From: Bryum argenteum
Lineage: Eukaryota; Streptophyta; Bryopsida; Bryales; Bryaceae
DNA: 64,000 bases
Direction of reading: 5' to 3'
Assembly (NCBI GenBank): GCA_037043015.1
Contig: CM073325.1
Span: forward strand, 1,366,501-1,430,500
Shown here: positions 31,581-44,517 of the stretch, piece by piece
Position numbering within the stretch: position 1 is the stretch's first letter
How the letters are laid out: each line of letters opens with the position of its first letter
Position numbers and translations under genes: made by a program
The notes under the pieces: generated by a model
Told to the model about the DNA's origin: nothing
The model's database searches: none
What the model saw: the letters and a program-made list of their open reading frames with translations, nothing else

Positions 31581-33247
31581 CTTAATTCATATATCCCCTT
31601 ATCCCCTTAATTAATGCAAGGAGGGATTCTCTAGAAGGTAAGACCATCAAAAAATTGCGTGAATGTGCCAGGTTAATGAGGTTCTTTTCTTTAAAAAACA
31701 TTGCAATGGAATTTTTAGTGAAAATTCACATGTTATTGAAAGAGTATCAAAGTGATGTCTACGTCACACTAGTCATTTGTTCTTGCCCAACCTCTGTTTC
31801 AACATGGACGAGACCATTTTAAATGGTGATTTGCAAATATTTGGCCACTCTAGAAAATTGAGTTCTGAACGGTATTCCAACACTTGAGGTATTTTAAATA
31901 CTCAACTAGTATGCCCTCGCGGCGTTGCCATGCTCACAAGAAACTGGCATAGAACAATGTGGTCAGTGATTCTCTGTATAGCAATATAAAAAAACAGATA
32001 TCTCACAGTTTGGATTCAACAGACAGTTGTGAAAGGTGTGTGAAAGGCGTTTCCGAACTAGCAATCGACTCCCTAATATAAGTCAACAAAGCTTTTGAGA
32101 GGCTAAGACAAAGGTAGGCCAAAGAAAACCAACCAATGTGTTCCTCACACAAGTGCTTACTTCAAAAATAGAACCAAGTAGCTAAATTCTTTCTCAAACA
32201 AAAAATTAGAGAAGTAACATGAGGAAACAAGTTATTAACAAACAATTGTCTTCATTGTAGCGCATTTTTGCAATGAGGATTCATAATCAATCCTATCAAA
32301 TAACCTATTATCAAATGATGTATTTTCATAGTACTTTCACAAAATCAAGCATACTCACAAATGTAATTCAACTAAAAATCCTACACTATAAAAGAACTAG
32401 AAATTTTGTCGTTGAAGTTTATTGTCCTTGTAACAATACATTATAACAAGATCTGATAACACCGAAGGTTTTGAGCTCTGGATATGAGATTTTTGCCTAG
32501 TGATCATTAAGAACACGTTGATACACTCTATGAGCTTGATTCTATACTTGACGAAACGGAGGATACATTGCAGCATATGAATTATTACGGTTTAGAGATT
32601 CACCGCCCAAGTCAAGGGATTGGCGCACTCCATAGTGATCGAGTGGATTTTGTGTCAACAATATATTCCAATTAAACATAGCAAGGCATTTCTTCATCAC
32701 ATTGTGCTTCAGTCATAACGATACAAGACTTAGTAAGAGGTCAATACCAAGCTTTAGAAGGTGAATAGAAATTAAGCAAGGATACTTCTCACTCAAAGAG
32801 CAAAATTTTGGCTCAAATATTCTAATTGTGTTATCAAACTCATGCCACAACAATTTGAGATTTGTATCTCAACATATGGCAAGTAGACTTTGATGGAAGA
32901 ATGCAATTAGGTCATTCCTTTGCGTTTGTAGCAGCTCGAAAACAAAAAAAAGTGCTTTGGCCTCAAGTCTCCCTCATATATAATATGTAAATTTGATTGT
33001 CCAATAAATCACCTGATATCTAAACTTAACCTAGGTATCAAGAACTCATCTAGAAGTAGTTTTTGACATTGATCATAGCAAGCCATCAAGAGTTTCATCT
33101 CAAATTGCAAACCCTAGTGCTATACTATTAGTCATATAGTTCATATTTGAGACTCTAATCGTGACTACAACTACAGGAGTTTTCGATATGAATTGCATGT
33201 TGAAGGCGATTTGATTCAAGTACCTTATGATGATGGAAGAAAATCAG
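31034..33247. other. AT-rich spacer with long TA microsatellite
   Basis: No gene seen. A (TA)n tract of about 59 bp occupies 31519-31577. Remaining sequence is AT-rich with no recognisable open frames or domains. Confidence 0.5.
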
Positions 33248-33249
33248 TA

Positions 33250-33351
33250 CTCCCTCTATCCCATTGTAATTGTCTAGTAGGTTCTCTCAAATCTACCTCC
33301 CAAGGTAGATTTGAGAGAACCTATTGGACAATAATAATGGGACGGAGGGAG
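33250..33351. mobile_element. Stowaway-like MITE copy 3 (102 bp)
   Basis: Nearly identical to the copy at 6598-6699: CTCCCTCTATCCC...GGGACGGAGGGAG flanked by TA (33248-33249, 33352-33353). The identity over 27 kb points to recent activity. Confidence 0.9.
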
Positions 33352-35099
33352 TACCATTTAAGGATGTTCTCATCAATTTATTCAAATAGTTTGTTCAATA
33401 CATCGACACAGATGGTGCACAATCATCTGTCACTAGTGGAAGACCTCAGTCGCCATAGCCGGTGCAGTGTTCCTAAGCTCGTTCGGTCTTCTCTGCAACT
33501 TGAGAAGGTTGCCAAAGTACGAACGGAGAACTGCTGATCGATCATCTTCAACATAAAATTCTGAAATGCTGGTAAGCAAACGCGTGCAATCTCGAACAAT
33601 TTGCTATGCCGCCAGTTTCATGTCCAAAATCTTAATATGCACAACCTCACCATTCGAGCTGAAGCATCGATTACTCGTAAGTTGTTCATCTGGACAGAAT
33701 ATCAGATTGCCGAAAAGTACGAGGGTACTAATGCTCCGTGAACTCCGATAATTGCGAAACGAATTCCACAGTGCATTCAAGGTCGGGCGTTATTCTCATT
33801 AGAGAGCGTTGAAGCGAAGTCCTATCATTCTTTACCCATGCAAAGTCTCATCATTCTTTCAGCTTTAAGGCATCTCGTCACATTCATTAAGAGTTCGTAT
33901 TCAATCTGAAGAAACTCCGCAACTGTTTCAGGTGTCAGTGCATAATGATAAGGATAACGCACATGCGACCTCATCTGTTAAGTTACAAAGTGCGAGGTTT
34001 TACCAATCAAGAATCAATGGGTGTCCAGCTGAGTACCAACGGCAACGTTCAAAAGCTGAGAAGGTACACGAATTGTTTGCAACGGTAGCTTGCAATGCGT
34101 TCCGTAACGCCCCCTGCATGTCGCAGGGTGACACTTCGCCTTCCTGGTCGGGAACGGTTGTAATACTGTCTGTCGTCGGCAAAATTGCGAGGAAATTAGG
34201 AGGAATGTCAACTTAGTGTCAGTAATTATGCACTGGAGACCGTCCTCTCATTCCCGCTAAAGTCAATAGAGACTTGTCAGACAACCACGAGGAGCCTCTG
34301 GTATATTATGCTTAGACTAGCAACTAACCATGTGGACTGGTAAGAATGCCACATATCGAGACCGAGACGACGACGAAACAAACAAATCGCTCATGCATAA
34401 ATCTGAGTGAAAATGTCGGTGCCATCAAAACTTACATGGTGAATGTTCCGGACGGTACTGAGATTAGTGATGTCGAGGTACAGAGGATCGAGGAAAGCGA
34501 GCATGATCATGTTGGGGTTCGAGATATCGGGATCCAGATGGTACATTGAGCATGGATAATGTGATTCTCTGCATTCCGTTACATAGATGTGGTGATCTGC
34601 AAGTCTTTTTCCGGCGGTTGCTACTGAAGCGAGCTCCACCTTTAAAAAAAAAATTGATGGAGGGCAAGGTAGAAGGCGTGGAGTCACTATTTCCCTGGCC
34701 ATTGTCAGAATCGATCGATCATTGCGGTTAAAGCTGATGTCACATTGCAACCAACTTACTGGCGTCTTGCGTAACGTGTGACCGACCTTGTAATGCTGAT
34801 CCCTTCCTCCAGTTTGCATTGCATTCAGAACTGTGCATCCCTCAAGTCCCCATTCAAAAGTATAGTTCAGTAGGAAACTTAAGACTTAAATCCTTCGGAT
34901 GAAAGTATTGTCAAAACCGGCCTCCTGCAGATTGCAACTGTAAACTGCCACAACAAAGATGACCCGAAAAACAGCATGAGTCGGTCGACTCCACACAAGT
35001 ACAGTATCCAATACCAAGACATACCGGCTCGTTGAAATATCCTATACATACAGCACCTATTCAGACTGTGGATGACATCGGTCATGTCTTGGAATCCAC
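33352..35099. other. Moderate-GC spacer with unassigned open frames
   Basis: Composition is closer to coding DNA than the flanking spacers, but no protein family is recognised. A minus-strand frame at 34391-34819 includes NPNMIMLAFLDPLYLDITNL followed by a CAT|GTAAGT donor-like site, which could be a decayed LRR-type exon. Treated as unassigned. Confidence 0.3.
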
Positions 35100-35945
35100 A
35101 CCCTGCACTTGTCGGTGATGATAACACAAGCGCCATGGCTGCTCTTACACGAGCTTGTTGATGCAACAGCAGCGATTCTGTCAGTGGATTTCGAACTTGA
35201 TCAGCACTGAAGGTCCTTGTAAGCACATCACCTCGAAAAAAGCTCACCGCGGCCGTTCAAGGCATCGAATATTCGTACATCGCCTCCTTCACTGTGGACG
35301 ATGTTCAGGAGATTGCTCCACAAACAGCCATCTCTCGAAAGTCATGCTCTGGTGACGAGCACAAACTAACGCCATGGCTGCTCCCACACGAGCCTGCTGG
35401 TGCAACTGGAACAGTTTTTTCAGTGAATTACAGTGGACTGTGAACTTGATTAGCACTGGAGGCCCTTGCAAAATCACCACCTCGGAACCTGCTCATCGCA
35501 GTTGCTTAAGTTATCGTAACATCGCACAGCACCTTCTTGAGCTGCGTTGAAATGTTCCTGAAATTGATCCAGATCTTACAAGCATACTCCGCATGTCGTC
35601 AGTGATGGGCACAAACCACCGCCATGGCTGCTCTTGCACGAGCTTCCGCAATGGTTATCTCTAGTGGATTTTGGGCTTGATTAGCACGGGAGGCCCTCTC
35701 AGAAATAGCACCTTCGTAAAGCTGCATCGACTTGTGGAAGATATGCATGAACAACAAACAGCCACGACTTGAAACGTACACCATGGATTGCGCTCGTCGG
35801 TGATGGCTGCTCTCGCACGAAGGAAAGGAAAGGAAAGGGGAGCTTGCTGCAGGGAAACTGTAGTGGCAACAGCGGCAGCGGTTTTTGTCAGTAAATCAAA
35901 GTGGATTTGGAGCTTGATTAGCACTGGAGGCTCATGGTAGATTTG
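35100..35945. repeat. Four degenerate tandem units of about 180-250 bp
   Basis: Anchor GCCATGGCTGCTC or a close form recurs at about 35132, 35371, 35621 and 35801, each preceded by GTGATG-type sequence and followed by an AGTGGATTT...CTTGAT(T/C)AGCAC(T/G)G block and a CACCTTCG-like block. On the minus strand each unit reads ...LHQQARVRAAMALV or a similar peptide for a short way, but indels move the frame between units. It is either duplicated exons of a decayed gene or a minisatellite with a complex unit. Confidence 0.7.
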
Positions 35946-38043
35946 TAGGTGGTACTTGAGCTTAGCTTTTCCAAGAGGACAGGCATGGCAGGCAGGCAGG
36001 CAGGCAGGGGACGGAATTCAACGTTGCAACGGATCATGGAGGCGAGTGCTGTGAGGGTGGGAGTGAGTGAGTGAGAGTGTGGAGGGGAGGGAGGGTTTAC
36101 CAACGGTTGCATTCATTCAGGTGACAGGTCTTGAATGCTGTGGGTTTGCAGACAAGTACAAGTGTTCAGGCTCTGCTTCTGTGCTTCACAGAACCTGGCC
36201 TTTGCTATCATGACTCTCATAAGTTAAGTCTTTACTCCTTACATCTTCCATTGGCTGATTGCTGCTATTCTCTCTTGTGCTGCTGCACCCTCAAGCGCCG
36301 TGTTTCTGAACTGCGCACACTTGCCATTATTAGTATGGGGAATTTTTTTAGTAGGAACCCCACGCAGCAAAAATTGGGTTGAAACCTGAGGTTATAATCT
36401 GAGCATGGCTTTGTAGCATTCATATTAATATTCAATGCCCTAATCTCCACCCATCCCTACATTGAAGCATTCTAGAGGTCACTTTAACACCAACAAGATG
36501 TTAAATCCGATGATGTATGTAAGCTCGAAACAAGCTAAAATTGACAAATCCAAACAGAGATAAAGAAATGTTCATTGCACAAAAATGTTGCAGAAACGGA
36601 GTACTTCTGAGGGGATGCAGAAGCAATTGTAGGTGCTAGTAGGGAGTACATGAAACTCCAAACTCCAACTACCGTAGCTTCATAGCACGTCGGGCACCTT
36701 GCTGCCTAATAAATAATTAAAGTTCAAAACCTAGGTTCGGCACCTTAAAATAGTATTTTGATAATTTCGGCAGTTTTCTCCTTTGATTTTACAAAATCCA
36801 GCTTGCCATGCAGCCCACCTCTCTTCCATTGATTGACATGTTAGATTTAGGTCTTACAGGGTTTACAATGCTCTCTGGTTTATAGAAGAGGAGTAAAGTT
36901 GTATCCAACGATGCATGTGGGATATTTGAACTTTGAGGTGAAGCACCTAGTTAGTCTTCAATTTTTAAACACCCATAGTTTTTGCACAAAGTCTTCAAAT
37001 GACATAAAATTTGTTGGAGGTGAAAGATTACTTGATTTCTAAGCTTTTCTTAGACCAAAACATTTCCAAAAAAATTGATCTTCTATGCACAAATGAGCTT
37101 TGAAAAACGGTTCGGAATGCATTTTGATACATAGACCTTTAGACTGCTGTGTTGTTTTGTCCATATCTTTTGCATAAAAACTTTTTTTGACACAAGACTT
37201 GTTGGAGGTGGAAGAAGGCTTGATTTCTCAACTTTTGTTAGCATGACACAATTCCATAAAACTTCATCTTCTATGCGCAATTGGACTCCAAAAATCTGTG
37301 TCCAACACATTTCAAAAGCCTCACCCGTATTGTTTGTGTACTAATGTAAACTGTGGGCTTGATTACAAAAAAAACATCTTCTCTCACTGAAATTCACATT
37401 AACCTTCCAACAAAATTTGAAAACTAGTGTAAAGTAAGAAATTCTCACTTTTCGGCAACTTTGAATTATAATTTATATAATATTCGGCAAAAGATGCCAA
37501 TAATTTCCCAAATTTTAGGCATCTATTTCTAGAATTATTATCTGCTGAATTTGCTATAAAGCTACGGTATTTCAAACACTTCTCAAACACAATAATTTTG
37601 CCACCAAATTTTGTGTACCTACATGATGGCCCCAAGCCGATTGTGGAACATCTTAGCACTTGTAGCACCACATAATGTACAATGTGCATGTATAGGTCCA
37701 CACCGAAGTGCTATATCATACATGCACGTTGGCATCGATTGAAAAATACGAGTACCATCCCATCATGTGTTATTGTATTCTACGGTGTAGAGAGAGGCAA
37801 AGGTTATAGAGGGGTTGTATGTTGTAACAAAAGGGAGAGATGTTGCCATGGAACGGGAAGTACATGCAAACAATAGAAAATTAGCCAATCGATTTTGATT
37901 TAACCTTGAAAGTTAAGGGCTTTTTGCCACTTAAACATCTTGAACCATACCCAAGTATACCAAGTAGAACTTAGGTATCAATTTTGAATGCAGAATGGTA
38001 ATGTAAAGTAAAGATCTAAACCGGATGATTTTTTTAATTTATT

Positions 38044-38047
<4 letters not shown>
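35946..38047. other. Spacer with GGCA repeat and a duplicated 190-bp block
   Basis: No gene seen. (GGCA)n at about 35983-36007. Blocks at about 36975-37130 and 37165-37310 are diverged direct repeats (shared TTGTTGGAGGTG(A/G)AAG, CTTGATTTCT, ATCTTCTATGC(A/G)CAA). Open frames are not recognised. Confidence 0.5.

Positions 38048-38080
<33 letters not shown>
38048..38080. repeat. (TA)n microsatellite
   Basis: About 16 TA units. Other TA tracts lie at about 8338, 31519, 39881 and 41738. Confidence 0.9.
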
Positions 38081-38081
<1 letters not shown>

Positions 38082-38185
38082 CTTCCCGGACCCTGAAGGA
38101 TGGCATGCTGGAAGGTTGCAGAAACGCGAGGCTCTATTCTGACGATTGGCCTGACACAAGCACATACTCTGCCATGAGCCTGTCA

Positions 38186-38353
38186 TGCCCCCCTCTGCCG
38201 TGCCCCCTCTGCCGTGCCCCCTCTGCCCTGCCCCCTCTGCCCTGCCCCCTCTGCCCTGCCCTCCTCTGCCCTGCCCCCTCTGCCCTGCCCCGTCTGCCCT
38301 GCCCCGTCTGCCCTGCCCTCCTCTGCCCCGCCCCCTCTGCCCTGCCCTACCCT
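38186..38353. repeat. C-rich tandem repeat (CTCTGCCCTGCCCC)n
   Basis: About twelve copies of a 13-14 bp pyrimidine-rich unit, with early units reading GCCGTG. Strong strand asymmetry (C on plus, G on minus). All three frames stay open across it, so the Pro/Cys/Leu-rich frames here are artefacts. It is bounded on the left by the TA tract. Confidence 0.9.
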
Positions 38354-38424
38354 GCAAAGACTGCTGCCCCAGTTATCAGGGAATCCTTACTCTGTCACAA
38401 GTCCATATTCCTCATTTTTATCCC

Positions 38425-38657
38425 TTAACCCTTAAAAGTCCCTTGGGGATAGTATGTACGCTGTCGTATAATTAGGATTTGCTACCAACAAGAAACTCTA
38501 AACTGGAATCGTAATAGCTCACTAGAACCGCATTAATTCAAATGTCAACTTCTTCTTTGAACTCAAACCCATTAAAGGTGTGCATTCACTCCAAATACAA
38601 CCAAAACACATCGTATTCTACTAGTCGCCACAGCACGCTCAGACCTTTAGGGGTTAA
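38425..38657 (-). mobile_element. TTAA-flanked 233-bp MITE, copy 1
   Basis: TTAA-CCCTTAAAAGTCCC...GGTC... reads inverted relative to copies 2 and 3; the other end is CAGACCTTTAGGGG-TTAA. Length including both TTAA is 233 bp, the same as the copies at 60463 and 63726. No coding capacity. It lies next to, or inside the end of, a longer element (about 38654-39486). Confidence 0.85.
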
Positions 38658-39486
38658 AGGTGAGCAGCCTCAAAACAACCAAAAATCCTAAAATTGCCCA
38701 ATTTTGATGCAAGATGTAGATTTTTGAATTTTGATAAGCTTTGAAGTATGTTATTGTAGAATATAGTACCTAACTTGTACATGAACATATAAACCAAATC
38801 TTAGGTTCAAATTCCTCACCATATGAAAGATCGAAACGTTCAAAAACAAGGAAAAAAAAGTTTTTTGCCGTGTTGTAGAATGGCGAAGCAAAGTTTTGGG
38901 GGCCAAAAAGAACATTTTTGAAAGGGAAATTGACATGAGGCTTTGAAAATTCTTGTTCCTAGGTGAGTAAGGAACATGTTCATGTAATTTTTACCCTCAT
39001 AGGACTTTGAAATGTTTGATCTTTCACATGGAGATATGCTGAAACTCAGTTACAAAGGCCTTATTTCAAGAATTAAAAAGGTATGTAAATAATTTTTGGA
39101 TTGAAGATCCACACCATGAGATCATGCCTTACTACCTATTTTACATGTGAAGAAAACAAAACTTGAAAAAAAGTAAAGTCTTACTTTCTGATGAATTTTT
39201 GAAGTTTTTGCGTTTGAATCAATTTAGGGCAGATTTTGAGAATAAATGAGCATATACCGCATTTTGGGCAGTTTTGCGCAGATTCCAAGTAGTGTTTTCA
39301 AACTTCAAGTGTGAATATCTCCTAAAGTATGAGGAATTTTGGAGCATGAGATGACTTTTCGAAAAGGTATGGAAAATCTCGTTAACCTCCAAGAGGTTTC
39401 AACTTCATGCACTCTAAAAATAGTAAGTCAGAAGCTGACAAAAGTCCAATCGACCTGATTTGGGCCTCTCTCATCTTTAGGGATTA
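38654..39486. mobile_element. Degraded long TTAA-type element
   Basis: Homologous by eye to 45811-46678: both contain CTCACCAT(A/T)TG, a T/A-rich stretch, TTCTTGTTCCTAGG, ACATG(G)GGATATGCT and the end CAAAGTC...CTTTAGGGRTTA. The left end is obscured by the 233-bp copy. No coding capacity. Confidence 0.45.
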
Positions 39487-39877
39487 TACTTTCTTTTCAA
39501 ATTCATCTTTGGTCATTTAATGTGTGCTTCGTATCAAGTCTCCGGGCATAAGGTAGAAGCTGGTGCTTTACATCAGGTCTCCAAGCACAAGGTAAAAGTA
39601 CATGTAAAGCACATGTACGCAAACACCACCCTCCAGTGAAAATTTCCCAACCATAGTATGTACCTCATGCATACATAGAGAGAGTTATGTTCATTAGAGG
39701 GAAATGATTGGGTAATTGGTTCCAATCGATGGATCGTCCGCTACAGATGATTGCCAATATAATCTATTATTAGTTATAAAAACACAAACCTGCCAAGATT
39801 CTTTTAATACACAAATTATACCATTAAATTCCTCGTAGATTATCATTCTCTCCATTAGGTGCAATTTAACTTTGAAA

Positions 39878-39911
<34 letters not shown>

Positions 39912-40494
39912 AAAACGTAATTACAAAGTTGGCCTAAGAATCTAGATTTCCAAAAGAATATGAAATTTTAGTGATTTGTAAGCCTTGTACCTTAGAAAAG
40001 ACAAGCCTCCAAAATCAATTCATGTACTCCATGGCCTATCAATTGAGAGGTCACAAGCTCAACTTTAAGGCCTTCATACCTACCGTATGGTCTTTGATGG
40101 TTATAATATTTATGAAAACCTTGATGTAATATTCACAAACATGCAAGTTGGTTGGGTTAATATAAGTTTGCCATCCTACACAAGTTGTTGGCTACAACCC
40201 CTAGATATTGAAGTATTTGGTTAACTCAAGTATATTTTGGGAGACTCTCTCATGCATATACTCTACATAATAAGAGAGAGGTCTAAGCCATCAAACCCTA
40301 ACTCATTAAAGTACATAACTGTTATAGCAAGCACTTGCAATTAAAATAGTGATGCAATTTCATCCACATGCCAAAGATAAGCTTTTATCACCCATAATAC
40401 CATTTGTAAGAGAACAACTAACAATTTTTGTCTCAAGATCTAGTGTCAATTCAGAAGAAAATAGATCGTTGATGACTCCAAAAATAATGAGACC
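39487..40494. other. AT-rich spacer
   Basis: No gene seen. Holds a short duplication (AAGTCTCC.AGCACAAGGTA, 39534-39600) and a TA tract at about 39881-39909. Confidence 0.5.
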
Positions 40495-41009
40495 TTAACC
40501 CTTAAACGCCCAAGGGGGGCTAGAGCCTAGAAACACATTTTTTTTTGCAAAGTGTCAGAGGTGAAAATGAATGCAAGCTATCTAGATTTTAATCGTACAA
40601 TCTTGTAATACACTTGTTGGAGGTCATGTGGATCAAATGTGGAGTCATAAAGCCTCATAAATTGATACCAAACAATCAAGTATTTTCACACTAAGCAAAA
40701 AGTGTGAAAATATACAACCTTGTAGAGTTTGTTTAGTTGAAAACGATTGTTGTTTTTGAGGTGGGGAGGTGTTTGTTTTGTGAATAATGGCCCTCTTTGC
40801 ATGTAACATGTAATTTTTTTATTTTTAGACAATTTTTTTTTGTTATTGGGTGTTACTTGGAATGAGTCACCAATGAAACCCTATCCATTTTGGATTTAGT
40901 CATAGGTGATGCAATGGTTTTTCTTTTTAGTTGAGAGGGAATTTTAGATATTAACTTTGATAAAAGTAAAAAAGAGAATTACTACAGGAGGATAGTTTTT
41001 TAGTCGACC
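40495..41009. other. Solitary TTAA-element end and AT-rich spacer
   Basis: TTAACCCTTAAACGCCCAAG at 40495 is a clear left end of the micro-element type. No matching right end follows until 42205-42221, so the extent is unresolved. No gene. Confidence 0.4.
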
Positions 41010-41345
41010 AATTATGCGTTACACATGCAAATGTACGCACAACGGTTGACATGTTAATCAACGTGCGTTACAAATGCAAACGTACTCACAATTGGTTGAC
41101 TAATCAATCAACCGTGTGCGCGTTACACATGCAAATGTACGCACAATGGTTGAGTTGTCAATCGACCATATGCGTTACAAATGCAAAATATGCGCATCGT
41201 TTGACTACTCAACCAATTGTCCATGTACACATGTGAAAATATGCCCAAGGGAGTTTAGTGGTCAGTTATTTATGCATCACAAATTAAAATATATTCACAT
41301 CGGTTGCCAAGTCAACCAATTCCACCGTGTATATGTGGAAGTTGA
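41010..41345. repeat. Degenerate minisatellite, unit about 50 bp
   Basis: Repeats of GCGTTACA(C/A)ATGCAAATGTA then CGCACAA(T/C)GGTTGA and a short CAATC(A/G)AC segment at about 41016, 41064, 41111 and 41168, becoming more decayed rightward. Looser AATTGTCAACTAATTG-type repeats continue to about 41600. Confidence 0.75.
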
Positions 41346-41732
41346 ATGCACATTGATTACCAATTAAAAATATGTGTATTGTACGTATATGCGCACATAA
41401 GAATCAACATATTATAGTATACATTGTGCAAGTAATAGATGTCGGCACATTAAGACTAATAGACCAATTAATTGTATTGTAGAGGTGATAGATATACACA
41501 TGCTAAATGTCTACTAATTGTCAACTAATTGTCACCTGTCAACTAATTGTGTGTTATATACGTATAACATAAACATATTGATTGGTTAATAAATCAATTT
41601 TTGCTATACCTTGCAGAAGTATGTGCATATATTAAAAAATGTTATATATGTTAATAATAAAAAATCCAATGAGGAATCTTTATATAATGCAAACTTATTG
41701 ATTGTCATGCCAATCAATTGTGCATTATCTAA

Positions 41733-41773
<41 letters not shown>

Positions 41774-42141
41774 GCCTACTAATTTTCATGTTAATCAATC
41801 ATGTAATTAATTAAATAGAAAAATATATGTTTACAGTAGTTGTCATGTCAATCTTAGCTTGGGCAAAATTCATGTCATTTATTCTAACCCCAACACACTC
41901 TATGCTCTTCTTAGACTAGGAACACAAATATAAATTTCTTAAATAAAAGTGAAAGCTAAGTATTCAAACCTCAACCTTGGAATCTTATACAAAGTAATAA
42001 AATTATTATAGGTTATGTGGATCACATTGCGAGTCTCAAGACCTCACAAACCGCCATATCATACTGCATGTACACAACAAAATTTCAAAAATTCATCATT
42101 TTGACTTCAAAGTGTATAGATCATTAACAAACTTACCGTAG

Positions 42142-42221
42142 TTGACCCTTAAACGCCCAAGCATGCCTCTCGGGCTTGCTTTTTAGTGTATTTTCAGAGG
42201 GGATGGGCATTTAAGGGTTAA
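42142..42221. mobile_element. TTAA-type micro-element, 80 bp
   Basis: TTGA-CCCTTAAACGCCCAAGCA...GATGGGCATTTAAGGG-TTAA. It is almost entirely inverted repeat with a small interior (CTCGGGCTTGC...AGAGGGG). The left TTAA has one change. It belongs with 60394-60466 and the fragment ending at 45814. Confidence 0.6.
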
Positions 42222-44269
42222 AGAACTCCAAGTATGAAGGTCTTTACCTTTATCTGAAAAGCACTTTTATATCAAAGCTAACCATCAAATATTTTTATAG
42301 CTCAAAATATAGCCTCGCAATGGTAAAAAGTGCTTCAAATTTAGAGAGGAAAAGAGGTTAAAAACAAACCCCTTGTACTAGAATGAGTGTGAAGTCTTCC
42401 TTAAGTTTTAAATTGAGGAGTTATTATCCATAAAAGTAGATTCAAATTAGAATGTGAATTGATACCAAAAACAAATCAAATTGTTTTAGCATTTTCTCTT
42501 TGAAGTGAAAATGCTATCAACAAACATATTGCAATGAAAAAGTTGTCCAACCTCATTCCAAAAACACTCTTGCACAAAAGATATTCATCAAAAAAACTCT
42601 TGCTCAAGTAAAAGCCTTGCAAGGGTGAAAACTGCCAAAATATTTACAAAGGAAAAAGGGTCCAAATCCACACCCTTGCACTCAAATCTTGTCTTACCTT
42701 CAAAACTCATTCCATTGGGTCAAGGTTTTTACCACTTAAACTAGACTCTATTTGGAACCTATCCATAAAATTAGAGGTGAATTTCAAAGCGGGATGAAGG
42801 AAATATAGCTCCTCAAAATCATTCATTTCTTTCACTTTTTTCATTGTAGATACATCATTGAAAATATAACATCAAAAGTATATGGATAAAAAATCTTTCA
42901 ACTACAAAGTTGCCAGATTTCATTTTCAAATCATGATCATGTAAAAAAATTCATGAGAAACTATTTTTGGTTTTACATAATAGGCATGCAATGCCCAATG
43001 TTTGAAAACCCAAAAACAAGAGTTGCGTTCACTAAAATGCATGCCATTGTTTCATATTTTATTTCATGCATCTGCAAATTTTACTACACAAACAAGACTT
43101 GTTGTGGGACCCAACCCAAGTAGTTTCGTCTAATACAAATGAAGAAGTTATGGCTCTTCAAGTTTTTCCACCCTTCATCCAAAATGTCATTTTTTGTGGA
43201 AGAGGTGTTGGTGGATCGAATACGTGAAAATCAATAACAATTCTAAGTCAATGTCGAACACTTTTTAGATAGCAAAAGAACATGTATTAAATAACTAGTA
43301 AAAAACAAGCCTTGTAGAATCTCAATTGCTCCATATCAACGAGTGAAAATATTGGCCAAATTTTGCCTTGGACTAATGTATTTGTAATGACATAGGAATG
43401 TTTCTTTTGAATCATATCTCTAATCGATCTTTAAGCCCCAAGAAAACCCAAATAAGCTTTTTGATGTTTTAGGCAACTTACATGAAGGTTTGGTTTTAGG
43501 CTATAAATCGGTGGGGAAGCAGGGTCAAAGTTTGAAGACCAGGTTTGAAGTCTGCCCAAACTATGGTACATGCTCATTTATTCTCAAAATATGCCCAAAA
43601 TCAGTTAAATTGCAAAAACTTCAAAAACTCAACAAAAACTGAGATTTCACTTTTTTTTCAAGTTTCGTTTTCTGTATGTGTTAACAAGATCTTAAAGGCA
43701 TGATTTTACTGTTCATATTTTTGATCCAATTATTCTTCACATCACATTTTTTTGGTCAAAGATCGCAGCCTTTGCATTTGAATTTCAACATACCTCCCAT
43801 GTGAATAATCAAGCATTTCCTAAGGATGTACAATACACGTCGCATGAGGGTAAAAATTGCATGGACACATTCCTAACTCACAGATGTAAAGAGCCCCAAG
43901 TCAAATCCTCTATCAAAAGTGGTTATTTTTGGCCCTCAAAAAACTACTTACCCTTTCAACAATAAGAGACAAAAAACACACTTCTTCTTTACCTTTGAAC
44001 ATTACGATCTCATAGTTGGTAAAGAATCTCAATTTGAGATCCGATATACGTATAAACCAACGATCGGCAAGAACCGGCGGCTAGTTTATTATCAACACAC
44101 TAGCCAGTCCATCCATGAAACCACTTGCTAAAAACCCATAAAAATTACAAAATTTCTATTCTCGGTATAAAATAAGGCAATTGCGGCAAGAGATCTTTGA
44201 AAAACCGATTGAATGTGGGAAATCAGCAAAAGTCAAAAAACTTCCCAAACCCTAATATAAACATTCAAG
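42222..44269. other. AT-rich spacer with old element debris
   Basis: No gene seen. About 43500-44010 matches, inverted, segments of the long TTAA-type elements, including TTTGAACATTACGATCTCAT near 43996. 42480-42860 is related by eye to 2400-2830 (shared CTTGCAATGGTGAAA-like and CAAGGTTT(C/T)TACCACT blocks). Confidence 0.45.
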
Positions 44270-44517
44270 TTAACCCCTAACTCTCCCTGTTGCAAAACGA
44301 TCTATGTCACAAAATTTGACTTTCCTTTAGATTAAGCTCAAAAAATCTCAATCTAAAAGATTCAACCGTAAGATCTCAAAGTTCACTTGACATTCATCTC
44401 ACATACCAAATTTGAACCGTTCATTCTTCCTCATTTGTGAGATTATAAGTTGTCAAAGTTGGCTGAGTTTTTCTCCTGCGGGAACCTCCAAAACCCGTTT
44501 CGGATTTTAGGGGTTAA
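44270..44517 (+). mobile_element. TTAA-flanked CCCCTAA element, class 2 copy (248 bp)
   Basis: TTAA-CCCCTAACTCTCCCTG...CGGATTTTAGGGG-TTAA. Interior is about 85-90% identical by eye to 55461-55728 (shared AAGCTCAAAAAATCTCAATC, TTGAACCGTTCATTCTTCCT, CATTTGTGAGATTATAA). No coding capacity. Confidence 0.75.

Noticed and set aside
34391-34819. Minus-strand 142-codon open frame
   Set aside because: No family recognised and no ATG-supported gene model; one stretch could be an LRR relic, but support is too thin to call a CDS.
38105-38475. Three overlapping Pro/Cys/Leu-rich open frames, plus strand, and a Gly/Arg-rich one on the minus strand
   Set aside because: They come from the CTCTGCCCTGCCCC tandem repeat, which has no stop codon in any frame.
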